37,587 nt of DNA. Source: Alcaligenaceae bacterium. GTDB lineage: Bacteria; Pseudomonadota; Gammaproteobacteria; Burkholderiales; Burkholderiaceae_B. How positions within the stretch are numbered: the first letter of the stretch is position 1; every line of letters starts with the position of its first letter. The stretch is from positions 1 to 37,587 of the forward strand of contig JAAYHN010000082.1 in assembly GCA_012735395.1 (NCBI GenBank), in the 5' to 3' direction. Positions 10,255-20,401 of this stretch are shown one piece after another. The notes under the pieces were generated by a model. That model worked only from the letters and a program-made list of their open reading frames with translations. It ran no database searches and was not told the DNA's origin. Made by a program: the position numbers and the translations under genes.

Positions 10255-10296
10255 GTATTTTCAATTTACATACTATGATTTGTAAATTGAAAATAC
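10255..10296. promoter_or_regulatory. 16-bp perfect inverted repeat, likely operator of the HipB-like regulator
   Basis: GTATTTTCAATTTACA-tactatgatt-TGTAAATTGAAAATAC directly upstream of ORF 10311. Confidence 0.8.
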
Positions 10297-10310
10297 AGCC
10301 TGAGGTTTGT

Positions 10311-10571
10311 ATGAGTGAATTTACGGTTCGTACCGCAGAGCAATTACCCTTATTGTTACAAGGTTTTCGCAAGCAGGCCGGTTTAACACAGGCTGCCACT
10401 GCAAGGCGGCTGGGTATTACCCAGCAAACCTTTTCAGCACTGGAGCGTAACGCCGATAAAATAAGCGCAGACCGACTGCTACAGGTACTCAGCCTTTTGG
10501 GTGTAGAGCTGGTTTTGCGTGAAGCCAGCAACCCCACTGTCAACCAGAATACTTCTGAGCCTGTTTGGTAA
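10311..10571 (+). CDS. HipB-like XRE/HTH antitoxin or regulator
   Basis: 86 aa; LLQGFRKQAGLTQAATARRLGITQQTFSALERNADKISADRLLQVLSLLGVELVL. Confidence 0.85.
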   Translation: MSEFTVRTAEQLPLLLQGFRKQAGLTQAATARRLGITQQTFSALERNADKISADRLLQVLSLLGVELVLREASNPTVNQNTSEPVW

Positions 10572-10575
10572 GCTT

Positions 10576-10704
10576 ATGGGAAGACGTTCTCGCACACGAT
10601 CCCTGGAGCATTGGCTGACAGCATATTGCACGGCCTGCAAGCCATGGCTGACAGGCTTACTACCTGAAAGACTGAAAAATACAGGACATGCTTGTCCAAC
10701 ATGA
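10576..10704 (+). pseudogene. Probable remnant of hipA N-terminus
   Basis: Starts 4 nt after hipB-like stop; MGRRSRTRSLEHW resembles HipA N-termini, then unrelated sequence running into the direct repeat. Confidence 0.45.
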
Positions 10705-10791
10705 TTACATCGGAACTGGCATTTGAACGGAATGTAATCCACCTCTTCGGTTTCCCCCAATAGATAAAACAATTCATTCTGTCTACTACAG
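10681..10791. repeat. Direct repeat copy 2 (duplicated 5' end of DUF1840 gene)
   Basis: Encodes on minus strand MNCFIYWGKPKRWITFRSNASSDVIMLDKH, cf. MNCFIYWGKPKMLITFRSNASSDVIMLDKH of copy 1. Confidence 0.9.
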
Positions 10792-10844
10792 GCAACCATT
10801 CCGGCTGATGATTTCTTTTTATTCAAACATACGCCCAGTTCACA

Positions 10845-13800
10845 ATGAAAAGAATCACAACCCTGCTTATGCTGGCTGCTGTCATGGCTCCCGTGGCATG
10901 GTCACAAACCAGCGAAACAATCAATGACCCAGCTTGCCAACCGGCATTAACCGGACACCCCTGCAAAGATAAAAGCCAGGAACCTTCACTCAACCTGGGT
11001 GCGGGCAACCCCATTCATTTAATCAGTGGCAATAAACACCAGGAAGAAACCGACCTGCCCTTTTTGCCTTCAGGGCTGGAACTGGTCCGCTACTACAACT
11101 CGCTTTCCAAAGGCAACCCCCTGCTGGGCGAAGGCTGGAGCCACTCTTATGATACCCGCCTGCATTTTGCCGGCAGCAAGCTGCAAATAGTCCATGCCGA
11201 CGGCTCACGCACCATGTTTCAGCCACGCCAGGGCGACATTGCCCGGGCCGTACAATCCAGTCAGGGCAAGCTGCAGCTTAAAGACAATCTCTGGCACTGG
11301 GATCTGGGTAACGGCCTTGGCAAGGTGTTTAACCAACACGGGCGCCTGATACAAGTGAACTGGCCGGGGCTGGAACCCATTCGCATCACCCGGGAAGAAA
11401 AACCCGGCCCCACCCGGCATGCCATTATGGAAGTACAGGCAGGCCAACAACACAAACTGGTTTTTCATTATGAAATATTCAAGGACACGGCCCGTTTAAG
11501 CCGTATCAACAGCCATGCCGGCACTTTTCTCTACCGGCACGAACAACCCGACCAACACAAGGGTTTACGTTTAACCGGCATGCAAAGGCCCGACAAAATG
11601 GGCAAAACCTACGCTTATGAAGCCCAATACCAGCATGGCAACCCGTTTTTACTGACCGGCATCAGCATGCATGACCATACCGGTAAAAAAACGGTCAGAA
11701 CCAGCTCATGGGCCTATAACGAAAAAGGTCTGGCCATCCGTTCCATTACAGGCGGGCAAAACGACACCCGTAACCGCATTGAGATTGAATATATTGTCAA
11801 ACCCGGAGCCGAAAACGCCAAAGGCCTGACCCGGGTACTTAATGCCGAAGGCAAGCCAACCGATTTTCATACCGCCATCAAGGGTGGTAAATATGTGCTG
11901 GAAGAAGTAACGGGAGCCGGTTGTTACGGTTGCGCCGCACCCGGCACCAAAGCCAGTTATGACAGCAATGGCAGAATGACCAGTCTGAACGGCACCCGGA
12001 TTGAATATGGTGAAAACGGCCATATCAGCCAACTGGACATCAGCCGATCACCCTGGCCAGGCCTGCAACTGCATTACGATGCAAAAGACCGCCCGGTTAC
12101 CTGGTCCAGCAAAATTACCGGTGCCGAACATACCCGCTATAACGATAGAAACCAGCCGGTAGAACAGGATTTTGCCAATGGTGACCGAGCTTTGTTTGAA
12201 TATGATGAAGATGGGCTGCTTGTAAAGGTGACGGAAGGCATAAAAAAGCCCCACCCCCAGTTTCCTGAAATCATTACACAGATACAGGGGTCGCCTGAAA
12301 AGGGCAGTTTCACAATTCAGAACAATACAGAAAGAATCAGATTCAATATCACGAAAAACGGTTCCTTTATTATAAACACCCAACGTCACAATTTCCTCAG
12401 CCCCAACGTTGATTTTGACGACAGATACACTCATGAAGATAGCGGAAAAACCCGCATTCATCATCTACCCGAAGGGGGGTACATCAGTTATTTTTACAAT
12501 CAGGAAAACAAACCCGAAACCATTATCTGGACCGAGCAATCCGGCAAAAAACACCATTTGATTCTGGACTCCAGCATTCCCGAAAAAGGCTATATCCTGG
12601 GCAACCAACTGGCTTTTCATGCCCTTAAAACCGCCGAAGGGCAAACCCAGCTAAGCTTATGGAATAAAGACAAACGATTCTGGACACAAACCCTTGATTT
12701 TTCTGAAGACAACACGCTGCGCAGTGAGGCGACCATTGTGCCAGACGCCAATTATGAAACCGGCCGCAGCTATGCCTATGATCCTTCCCAAAGAATGGTC
12801 AGCACCAAAACCAGCGCCCAATATAAAGAACAGGACTTGTCTGGCCTGCACCATTATGCCTGGAACAAGGATGGCTCCAGTGCCGCCCATTTTAATGGCA
12901 GTGACACAATTAAGCCTGCTATTGAACGTGATGCCAGTGGTTTGCCCCTCAAAGTTGGCGATATTGAGCTTGGGTACGGCACTAACAGAAAACTGGGCAG
13001 CGTCAGCAAAAACAACAAGTCTTTGGCACACTATTTCTACAATGCTGTTGGCCATAGAGTCATCAAAATAACACCGGACAGCCACACCCATTATTACTAT
13101 GAAAAAAATCTGCTGGTTGGTGAATGGACGCTTCCACAAAACACAGGCAAGCACAAGACTTTCGGCGCTGATGGCAATATCAGCCGCCGCTATATTTATG
13201 CTGGCAGGCTACCCGTTGCTTTTATTGAATATGAACGGGCCGTTTTTGATACAAACAGACACCTAAGTCTGAGTGAAAAAACGAGTAACAGCCTCCTCAC
13301 AAAATCACACAATAAACCCTATCTGTCAAAGCTCTATTTCATTCATGCAGACCATATTGGCCAACCCTTTATGGTGACCGACCAGCAACAGAACATTCGT
13401 TGGCTGGCACACAATAGCCCCACCGGCAAAAGCCATATTCTGCATGCCGATATTGAATTCAACCTTCGTTTACCAGGGCAATACTATGACCAGGAAACCG
13501 GCTGGCACTACAACATGCACCGTTATTATGACCCTGATGCAGGACACTATCTGGAGCCCGACCCGATTGGGCCCATCCCCAGTAACGATCCGTTTGGTTA
13601 TGCCGACCAGCAGCCCCGCCGGTTTACTGACCCGTTGGGGTTGCTGCTGTTTGCGTTTGACGGTACCACCAACGACTTAAGCTCAAACACCAATGTACAT
13701 AAATTTGCCGATCTGTATATTGATCCATACCATCATACCGATGGTACAGGCAAAATCTTTAAAACCACAATCCCTGCCGGTATCTTAGATAGCGCAATGG

Positions 13801-14711
13801 GTTACACCACGAGCTTGATTATCAAAAAGCAAGTCGAAACAATGATAAATGCAATAGGAGACTCCTTTAATCCAAAAGAAAACAATAACCCCAGGATACC
13901 TATTGATGTGATTGCTTATTCACGCGGCTCAGCCATTGCCCTGCAGTTTGCCAACCTTCTGGCAGACCACACCGATGAGCACGGTCATTTTTCCATGGAA
14001 TACAGCTCTGATTCTTACGATATTAATACAAAGACACTCAATGCATGCCTGGACCTACGTTTTATAGGCCTGTTTGATATGGTTCCCCAGTTTGGCATTC
14101 TGGGCAGTGAAAACAAATTCCATACCTATACCGTACCTGACGAATGGCAATGGGTTGCCCATGCCGTTGCTTTAAATGAACATCGCACCCTGTTCCCACT
14201 CACCCCATTAACAGGCACCGGCAATAACTGGGTCGAGCAGGGATTCATTGGCGCCCATTCCAATATTGGCGGTACAGAACGGGAAGAAGACCTTAAAGAC
14301 CCAAACAACCCAAACCCCGGGCAATACAGTGACCTTGGTGATATCCCACTGGCATGGATGGTATGGCAGGCTGAACAGGCCGGCGTACCCATGCAAGCCA
14401 TATCAGGAAAACTGGCAAACCTCGAAAACCCCGCCCTGTACGGCACACCGGCCAGAAACGCCCCCTTGCCTTACAAAGACCGATACATACAAACACCTGG
14501 CAACAGCGAAACCGATACGTATCAAGACAAACACGCCTTACTTGGCCGCACCGCGCGATACAAAGTAGATACTTTCATTAAACGTTTCCGGACACATAAC
14601 CCACCAGATTACATCCTTTCACAACCCATTATTGGCGTAGTAGATACAAAAAAATATGTTGCATGGCTGGAAGATGAGCTGAATTGGGAGTCTCCATTCT
14701 ATAAAAAATAA
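10845..14711 (+). CDS. Secreted RHS-repeat protein with C-terminal DUF2235/Tle1-like lipase domain
   Basis: 1288 aa; signal peptide MKRITTLLMLAAVMAPVAWSQ; DUF6531-like N-terminus (NPIHLISGNKHQEETDLPF); RHS core (YFIHADHIGQPFMVTD, RYYDPDAGHYLEPDPIG); C-terminus LFAFDGTTND, AYSRGSA, GLFDMVP, GAHSNIGG. Confidence 0.88.
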   Translation: MKRITTLLMLAAVMAPVAWSQTSETINDPACQPALTGHPCKDKSQEPSLNLGAGNPIHLISGNKHQEETDLPFLPSGLELVRYYNSLSKGNPLLGEGWSHSYDTRLHFAGSKLQIVHADGSRTMFQPRQGDIARAVQSSQGKLQLKDNLWHWDLGNGLGKVFNQHGRLIQVNWPGLEPIRITREEKPGPTRHAIMEVQAGQQHKLVFHYEIFKDTARLSRINSHAGTFLYRHEQPDQHKGLRLTGMQRPDKMGKTYAYEAQYQHGNPFLLTGISMHDHTGKKTVRTSSWAYNEKGLAIRSITGGQNDTRNRIEIEYIVKPGAENAKGLTRVLNAEGKPTDFHTAIKGGKYVLEEVTGAGCYGCAAPGTKASYDSNGRMTSLNGTRIEYGENGHISQLDISRSPWPGLQLHYDAKDRPVTWSSKITGAEHTRYNDRNQPVEQDFANGDRALFEYDEDGLLVKVTEGIKKPHPQFPEIITQIQGSPEKGSFTIQNNTERIRFNITKNGSFIINTQRHNFLSPNVDFDDRYTHEDSGKTRIHHLPEGGYISYFYNQENKPETIIWTEQSGKKHHLILDSSIPEKGYILGNQLAFHALKTAEGQTQLSLWNKDKRFWTQTLDFSEDNTLRSEATIVPDANYETGRSYAYDPSQRMVSTKTSAQYKEQDLSGLHHYAWNKDGSSAAHFNGSDTIKPAIERDASGLPLKVGDIELGYGTNRKLGSVSKNNKSLAHYFYNAVGHRVIKITPDSHTHYYYEKNLLVGEWTLPQNTGKHKTFGADGNISRRYIYAGRLPVAFIEYERAVFDTNRHLSLSEKTSNSLLTKSHNKPYLSKLYFIHADHIGQPFMVTDQQQNIRWLAHNSPTGKSHILHADIEFNLRLPGQYYDQETGWHYNMHRYYDPDAGHYLEPDPIGPIPSNDPFGYADQQPRRFTDPLGLLLFAFDGTTNDLSSNTNVHKFADLYIDPYHHTDGTGKIFKTTIPAGILDSAMGYTTSLIIKKQVETMINAIGDSFNPKENNNPRIPIDVIAYSRGSAIALQFANLLADHTDEHGHFSMEYSSDSYDINTKTLNACLDLRFIGLFDMVPQFGILGSENKFHTYTVPDEWQWVAHAVALNEHRTLFPLTPLTGTGNNWVEQGFIGAHSNIGGTEREEDLKDPNNPNPGQYSDLGDIPLAWMVWQAEQAGVPMQAISGKLANLENPALYGTPARNAPLPYKDRYIQTPGNSETDTYQDKHALLGRTARYKVDTFIKRFRTHNPPDYILSQPIIGVVDTKKYVAWLEDELNWESPFYKK

Positions 14712-14761
14712 ATAGAAAACCACGTAAATGCAACCCATCATTTTGACGGACATAACACCCA

Positions 14762-16852
14762 ATGAAAAAACTCATCCTCCTGCTCTTGCCATTTACCTGC
14801 TACGCCAATACCACCGAACCTGCTACCGCAAAACTACAGCAGGAAGAACCTGACCGGGTTATTTTGCGAGATAAATTCCAAAAATTGAGTTTCAAAAGAC
14901 ACTATGAAAATGTCATTCGCATTACCACATCCTACCTGCGACCAACAGCACCCGAGCACTTAACCTCACTGTATTACAGCGACTATTATCGGGTCGTGAA
15001 GGAAAACCAAACCGTAGAACATCTTCTACCCGAAGGCGGTATGCTAACTTACCGTCATGACAGCAACAATAAAATCACGGAAATCCTCTGGACACCACAG
15101 TACAGTTTCAAACCCCACCCTATCCTGACAACAAAAAAAGACACGCCCGGTTATCTCTTTGGTAACGAGCTGGTGCTTCGTGCACAGGCCGGCTCACCCG
15201 GAAAAACCCAGCTTAGCCTGTGGAATGCTTACCAAAAAAAACCGCTCTGGGCCCAAGAGCTGGTATTTGCCCCTGATGGCACCCTGGCCACTGAAAAAAC
15301 CAGCCTGCCTGCAAAAAAACTGTACAGCAACACACGGTATTCGTACAACGCCCGGCAACAACTGGAAACCGCCACCGTGCATGCCCGGTATTACCAAAAA
15401 AACCTTGGTCAACAATACCATTACGCCTGGAACCCGGATGGTTCCCGTACTGCCGGGCACAATAACCACACAGACATAACACCGGAAACCAGCCGGAACC
15501 CCAACGGGTTTCCCGTCTCAACAAACAATCATCTTCCTGCATATGATAATGGCCGAAAACCGGTAAAAATCAAGCTGAGCGATCATACCGAAGCCATCTA
15601 TACTTATAACGCCTATGGCCAGAGAATCAGGAAACAATTTAAAGACAATAAACATCAGAAAGAGCAAACCGTCTTTTTCTATTATGACAACAACCGCTTG
15701 GTGGGTGAATGGAGCCTGCCGCCAGGTTCTCAGAAGCAAAGGTTCAATAGCGGTGCGCTTATTAACCGCCGCTATATTTATGCAGGTCAGCTGCCTGTTG
15801 CCTTCATCGAATATGATAATGCCAGGTTATACGACTACCATACCGATCAATTCCTGGACCCCAATATCTTCAGTAAATCCACGCCATTCTGGATGATTCC
15901 TTACCTTAACCGCCTTGACGGGGCCACGCTCCAACGCCGGGGCAGGCTTTTCTTTATCCACGCCGACCATATCGGCCAGCCGTTCATGGTCACCGATGAA
16001 AACCGCAACATCCGCTGGCTTGCCCAAAACAGCCCGACCGGACAAAGCAATATTCTTTACGAAGGCATTGAGTTCAACCTTCGCCTGCCTGGCCAATATT
16101 TTGACAAAGAAACCGGCTGGCACTACAACGGACAGCGTTACTACGACCCTGCTGCAGGACACTACCTGGAACCACACCCGCATGAAGAACAAACAGGTCT
16201 TCCTCCCTTTACTTACGCCAGCCACCAACCACGAAGATTTATTGATCCGCTTGCCCTGTTCCCCCGGGCCTTTGATGAACAGGGCATCAACAAACTTGAG
16301 TTTGAAAACAACAACATCAAACACGTCAAAGCACTTTACCTTGAAGGGTCTGACTATTATGCAGAACCACAAACCCTGTTAAATCGGGCAAACCTAAACA
16401 ACTCACTTAAGCATTCAGGAAAAAACAAAACAAAAAATACTAACCAGAGCACAAATTCATCCGCAACAAACCCGCCCCCGCACAAGCGCATGAAAAGCAC
16501 CGGATTTTTGGGGCCACACGAAAACATTGCCGGCACCAGCCCGGATAGCTCCATCCAAAACCCACCTGTTTCAACAAAGGGCAAATACAGCGATCATGCC
16601 AGCCTGCCCTTGACCTGGGTAGACTGGATCAAAATAAATTATGGCAATGCTACCTGCCTGCCTCACTGGGTCAAACCAGATCCGCCTTTGATATATCCAG
16701 AAGATGACCCTAACCTTAAACACTATTACCATCATCCCGACCTTGGCAAACAGGCCCGTGAACGGGTAGAGCAGCTCATTGGCCGTATTCCAGCCAATAT
16801 TCCCTGGCTTTCCCTGCCCCTGTCAAATAGCACAATAAACCAATTGCCTTAG
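14762..16852 (+). CDS. RHS-repeat protein, short paralogue with degenerate C-terminal domain
   Basis: 696 aa; signal peptide MKKLILLLLPFTCYAN; collinear with the second half of the upstream RHS protein; keeps FLGPHENIAGT but lacks the Ser/Asp catalytic segments. Confidence 0.85.
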   Translation: MKKLILLLLPFTCYANTTEPATAKLQQEEPDRVILRDKFQKLSFKRHYENVIRITTSYLRPTAPEHLTSLYYSDYYRVVKENQTVEHLLPEGGMLTYRHDSNNKITEILWTPQYSFKPHPILTTKKDTPGYLFGNELVLRAQAGSPGKTQLSLWNAYQKKPLWAQELVFAPDGTLATEKTSLPAKKLYSNTRYSYNARQQLETATVHARYYQKNLGQQYHYAWNPDGSRTAGHNNHTDITPETSRNPNGFPVSTNNHLPAYDNGRKPVKIKLSDHTEAIYTYNAYGQRIRKQFKDNKHQKEQTVFFYYDNNRLVGEWSLPPGSQKQRFNSGALINRRYIYAGQLPVAFIEYDNARLYDYHTDQFLDPNIFSKSTPFWMIPYLNRLDGATLQRRGRLFFIHADHIGQPFMVTDENRNIRWLAQNSPTGQSNILYEGIEFNLRLPGQYFDKETGWHYNGQRYYDPAAGHYLEPHPHEEQTGLPPFTYASHQPRRFIDPLALFPRAFDEQGINKLEFENNNIKHVKALYLEGSDYYAEPQTLLNRANLNNSLKHSGKNKTKNTNQSTNSSATNPPPHKRMKSTGFLGPHENIAGTSPDSSIQNPPVSTKGKYSDHASLPLTWVDWIKINYGNATCLPHWVKPDPPLIYPEDDPNLKHYYHHPDLGKQARERVEQLIGRIPANIPWLSLPLSNSTINQLP

Positions 16853-16891
16853 CCCCGACAGCTGCGATCGTGCCGTTAAAAACAGCCAATA

Positions 16892-16900
16892 TGCTATGAT
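16892..16900 (+). promoter_or_regulatory. Putative extended -10 promoter for argS
   Basis: TGCTATGAT. Confidence 0.4.
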
Positions 16901-16926
16901 TATGGCAATTATTTAATTCATTGAAC

Positions 16927-17005
16927 AAGCCGGTTTAACCCTGTTCCCCTGTTTGGTCCAGGCATTAGCATACCCGCCAAAAAACGGGTCCAACCGGCTT
17001 TTTTT
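16927..17005 (+). terminator. Terminator-like hairpin with U-tract in the argS leader (or RHS operon terminator)
   Basis: AAGCCGGTT (16927-16935) pairs with AACCGGCTT (16992-17000), followed by T run; internal hairpins CCTG/CAGG and ACCCG/CGGGT. Confidence 0.6.
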
Positions 17006-17029
17006 GCCACTTTTTATACACAGACTCCT

Positions 17030-18712
17030 ATGCTCCCAGAGCTCCAACAACAAATCCAGGCCGCACTGGCCACTGCCGTTGAAGGCATCCTGCCCGGCAG
17101 CAACCCGGTTATTAAACTGGAACGCCCCAAACAGCCGGAACACGGCGATATTGCCACCAACGTGGCCATGCAGCTGGCCAAGCCCAATAAACGCAACCCG
17201 CGTGAACTGGCCCAGGAAATCGTCAGCGCCTTGCTGTCCAATGAAAACACCAAAGCTTTTCTGGCCAATGCCGAAATTGCCGGCCCGGGCTTCATTAACC
17301 TGCGTTTAACCCAGTCCACCCACCAGGCCGTGGCCAATGTCATTGCCCAACAGGGCCAGGCTTATGGCAATGCCGCCAGCAATGGTGAGAGCGTGATTGT
17401 TGAATTTGTTTCGGCCAACCCCACCGGCCCGCTGCATGTCGGGCACGCCCGCCAGGCTGCGCTGGGCGACAGCCTTTGCCGCCTGTTTGCGGCCAGTGGC
17501 TACAATGTTTACCGCGAGTTTTACTATAACGATGCCGGCAACCAAATCAACAATTTAACCATTAGCGTGCATGCCCATGCCTGCGGCATTACGCCCGAGT
17601 CCGAAGACTATCCCGCTGACGGTTACCGGGGTGCCTATATTGCCGATATTGCCAAAGACTTTTTAGCCAAAAAATCGGTCCAGGCCGATGGCAAAACCGT
17701 CACCGCATCAGGCGATATCAACAATATGGATGATATCCGCCGCTTTGCCGTTGCCTACCTGCGTAATGAACAGGATCTGGACTTGCAGGCATTTAACCTG
17801 AAATTCGACAACTATTATCTGGAAAGCTCCCTGTACAGTGACGGTAAAGTAGAAAACACCGTCCAGAAAATCATCGACAGCGGCTATACCTACGAACATG
17901 AAAACGCCCTGTGGCTTAAAACCACCAAGCTTGGCACCGGCGACGACAAAGACCGCGTCATGCGCAAGTCCGAAGGCGGTTATACCTATTTCGTACCCGA
18001 TGTAGCTTACCACGTCACCAAATGGAACCGGGGTTACACCCATGCCATCAACATCCAGGGCAGCGACCACCATGGCACCATTGCCCGTGTTCGCGCCGGC
18101 CTGCAGGCCCTTGATATGGGCATTCCCAAAGACTACCCTTCCTACATCCTGCATAAAATGGTTAAAGTCATGCGTGATGGCCAGGAAGTCAAAATTTCAA
18201 AACGGGCCGGCAGCTACGTTACCATGCGCGACCTGATTGAATGGGTGGGGCAAGACGCCGTGCGTTTCTTCCTGATCCAGCGTCGTGCCGATACCGAGTT
18301 CGTTTTCGACATTGATCTGGCGCTGGCCAAAGGCGAAGAGAACCCGGTGTATTACGTACAATACGCCCATGCCCGAATTTGCAAGATTTTACGTGACTCG
18401 GCCGACATGCTGGGTTATCTTAAAGATGCAGACGTTTCCCTGCTAACCGCAGACAGTGAAATTACCCTGCTGCGCCGTCTGGCCGAATTGCCCAATATTA
18501 TCCAGATGGCGGCAAAAGAGCTTGCTCCGCATCATATTGCCTTCTGGCTGCTTGAATGTGCCGCCGATTTCCATTCGTGGTACAACGCCGAACGCATTAT
18601 GGTCGAAGACAAGGCGCTTAAACTGGCACGTTTGCGTCTGGCCGACAGTACCCGTCAGGTCATCGCAAACGCACTTAACCTGATTGGCGTTTCCGCGCCA
18701 GAACAAATGTAA
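17030..18712 (+). CDS. argS: Arginyl-tRNA synthetase
   Basis: 560 aa; [20 protein letters not shown] signature, C-terminal [12 protein letters not shown]. Confidence 0.97.
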   Translation: MLPELQQQIQAALATAVEGILPGSNPVIKLERPKQPEHGDIATNVAMQLAKPNKRNPRELAQEIVSALLSNENTKAFLANAEIAGPGFINLRLTQSTHQAVANVIAQQGQAYGNAASNGESVIVEFVSANPTGPLHVGHARQAALGDSLCRLFAASGYNVYREFYYNDAGNQINNLTISVHAHACGITPESEDYPADGYRGAYIADIAKDFLAKKSVQADGKTVTASGDINNMDDIRRFAVAYLRNEQDLDLQAFNLKFDNYYLESSLYSDGKVENTVQKIIDSGYTYEHENALWLKTTKLGTGDDKDRVMRKSEGGYTYFVPDVAYHVTKWNRGYTHAINIQGSDHHGTIARVRAGLQALDMGIPKDYPSYILHKMVKVMRDGQEVKISKRAGSYVTMRDLIEWVGQDAVRFFLIQRRADTEFVFDIDLALAKGEENPVYYVQYAHARICKILRDSADMLGYLKDADVSLLTADSEITLLRRLAELPNIIQMAAKELAPHHIAFWLLECAADFHSWYNAERIMVEDKALKLARLRLADSTRQVIANALNLIGVSAPEQM

Positions 18713-18713
18713 T

Positions 18714-19502
18714 ATGGCAACCAAAAGACGTACCACCAGATCTTCCCCAAAGGCCGGCAACAACAGTAGCAGCAGCTCATTTTCATCGGTTCTGGCAGGG
18801 CTTATTATTGGCCTTACCATTGCCGCCATTGCTGCTTTTACGCTTACCCGTACCCCCGTGCCCCTCCAGGATAAATCAGGTCGCACGTCTTCTCCGGTCA
18901 ACCAGCAATCCGGTTCACCACTGGTTGGCAATATGGCTTCTGGCAACCAGCCCATGATTGACCCAAATGCCTGGCTACGCAACGACGGCCGCATTAGCTC
19001 GGGGCAACCTGCCACTGGCCCCACCGGTAGCCTGGCCCCGATTCGCCCCCTCACACCTGCAGAAACCGCTAAAACACCACCACAAAACACGGCATCACCA
19101 GACCAGATCGGTTCATTAATCAACCAACTTCCCGCTGATAAAACCGTAGCCAGCAAACCGGCACCGGCTACCGCCAAGCAAGCGCCTGTTTTTACACCGC
19201 AAAGCAAGGAAATTCCGCTAACGGCAGCTAAAACCACCGCCCCCAACAACACGGCCACAACGGGTACAACGGGCACAAGCACACGTTACCTGCAGGTGGG
19301 TGCCTTTCGTAATGCCAAAGAAGCCGACGCCACCCGTGCCCGCATGATATTAATGGGCTATAACGCTGAAATTACCAAAGCCACCATTAATAATGTGGAA
19401 CTCAACCGGGTTCGCATTGGCCCATTCAAAAATGACGCTGAACTTAACCGTTCCCGTACCGAACTGGGCAAAGCCAATATCAGCACAACCATTGTCCGTT
19501 AA
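18714..19502 (+). CDS. SPOR domain-containing protein
   Basis: ATG at 18714 in frame of 18684 ORF; TM segment, Pro/Thr-rich linker, C-terminal YLQVGAFRNAKEADATRARMILMGYNAEI...RVRIGPF. Confidence 0.88.
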   Translation: MATKRRTTRSSPKAGNNSSSSSFSSVLAGLIIGLTIAAIAAFTLTRTPVPLQDKSGRTSSPVNQQSGSPLVGNMASGNQPMIDPNAWLRNDGRISSGQPATGPTGSLAPIRPLTPAETAKTPPQNTASPDQIGSLINQLPADKTVASKPAPATAKQAPVFTPQSKEIPLTAAKTTAPNNTATTGTTGTSTRYLQVGAFRNAKEADATRARMILMGYNAEITKATINNVELNRVRIGPFKNDAELNRSRTELGKANISTTIVR

Positions 19503-19670
19503 TATATTCCTGACACACCCTGAAACAGGCAAACTGAACTTTTGATTATTTTGCTAGTCATATCAGGGTTTTTTAGGTAATTTATACTAACCAATCGTTC
19601 CCAATACTTATTGTGAAACAGCGCTAACAAACGCAACCACTCCATTCAACAATTTTTATGCGAAGAAACA

Positions 19671-20306
19671 ATGATGCTTAAAACAATTTTCAAACAAACG
19701 TTTTCCGCCATGGCCATTATGGGTGCCGCCGCTTTTGTTCCTGTTATGGCCCAATCAGGCATCAAATACATCACACTAGAAACCGCCCAGCCCTCTGATA
19801 CCCCCGATAAAATTGAAGTGCTGGAGTTTTTCGCATACAGCTGCTCACATTGTGCCGAAATGGAACCCATGTTTCAGGAGTGGGAGAAAAAGCTGCCTGA
19901 AAATGTTGCTTTCATTCCCGTTCCGGTCGCATTCAATGCCGCCATGCAACCCATGCAACATCTGTATTACTCACTGGTAGCACTGGACAAAACCGATCTG
20001 CACCCCAAAGTATTCACAGCCATTCACAAAGAAGGCAAGAAACTGTTCAATCGCGACGCCATCATTCAATGGGCAACAGAACAGGGCATTGATAAAGAAG
20101 AATTCATTGCCGCCTACGATTCCTTTGGCGTTAATACAAAAGTCAAACGTGCCGTTGAACTGGGCGATACCTATCAGGTTCAGGCAACGCCTTCAATTGC
20201 CATTGCCGGCAAATACCTGACCTCACCCGGCATGACCGGCACTTATGCCTCCAGCATTATGGAAGCCCAGGCCCTGCTTGACCAGGTTCTGGCAGAAAAC
20301 AAATAA
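19671..20306 (+). CDS. dsbA: Thiol:disulfide interchange protein DsbA
   Basis: 211 aa; signal peptide, EFFAYSCSHCAEMEP active site, VQATPSIAIAGKY cis-Pro loop. Confidence 0.92.
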   Translation: MMLKTIFKQTFSAMAIMGAAAFVPVMAQSGIKYITLETAQPSDTPDKIEVLEFFAYSCSHCAEMEPMFQEWEKKLPENVAFIPVPVAFNAAMQPMQHLYYSLVALDKTDLHPKVFTAIHKEGKKLFNRDAIIQWATEQGIDKEEFIAAYDSFGVNTKVKRAVELGDTYQVQATPSIAIAGKYLTSPGMTGTYASSIMEAQALLDQVLAENK

Positions 20307-20401
20307 TAGCGGCGCTTGTCAATAAAGGGTGAAGCGCCTTAACCCGGTTACTTCACCCGGTAAAACGTCCATAACCGGGCTTATGCTAATGCGGCAGCAA
20401 A

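Noticed and set aside
10574-10795. Minus-strand 73-aa ORF starting MPVVDRMNCFIYWGKPKRWITFRSN
   Set aside because: Only a duplicated 5' fragment of the DUF1840 gene that loses homology after about 30 codons; annotated as a repeat, not as a functional gene
16927-17000. tRNA-like cloverleaf with 7-bp closing stem and a TGG in a 7-nt loop upstream of argS
   Set aside because: No proper D-arm or TTCRANY T-loop, two extra bases before the 3' strand of the closing stem and a T-run after it; treated as a leader/terminator structure and not a tRNA gene
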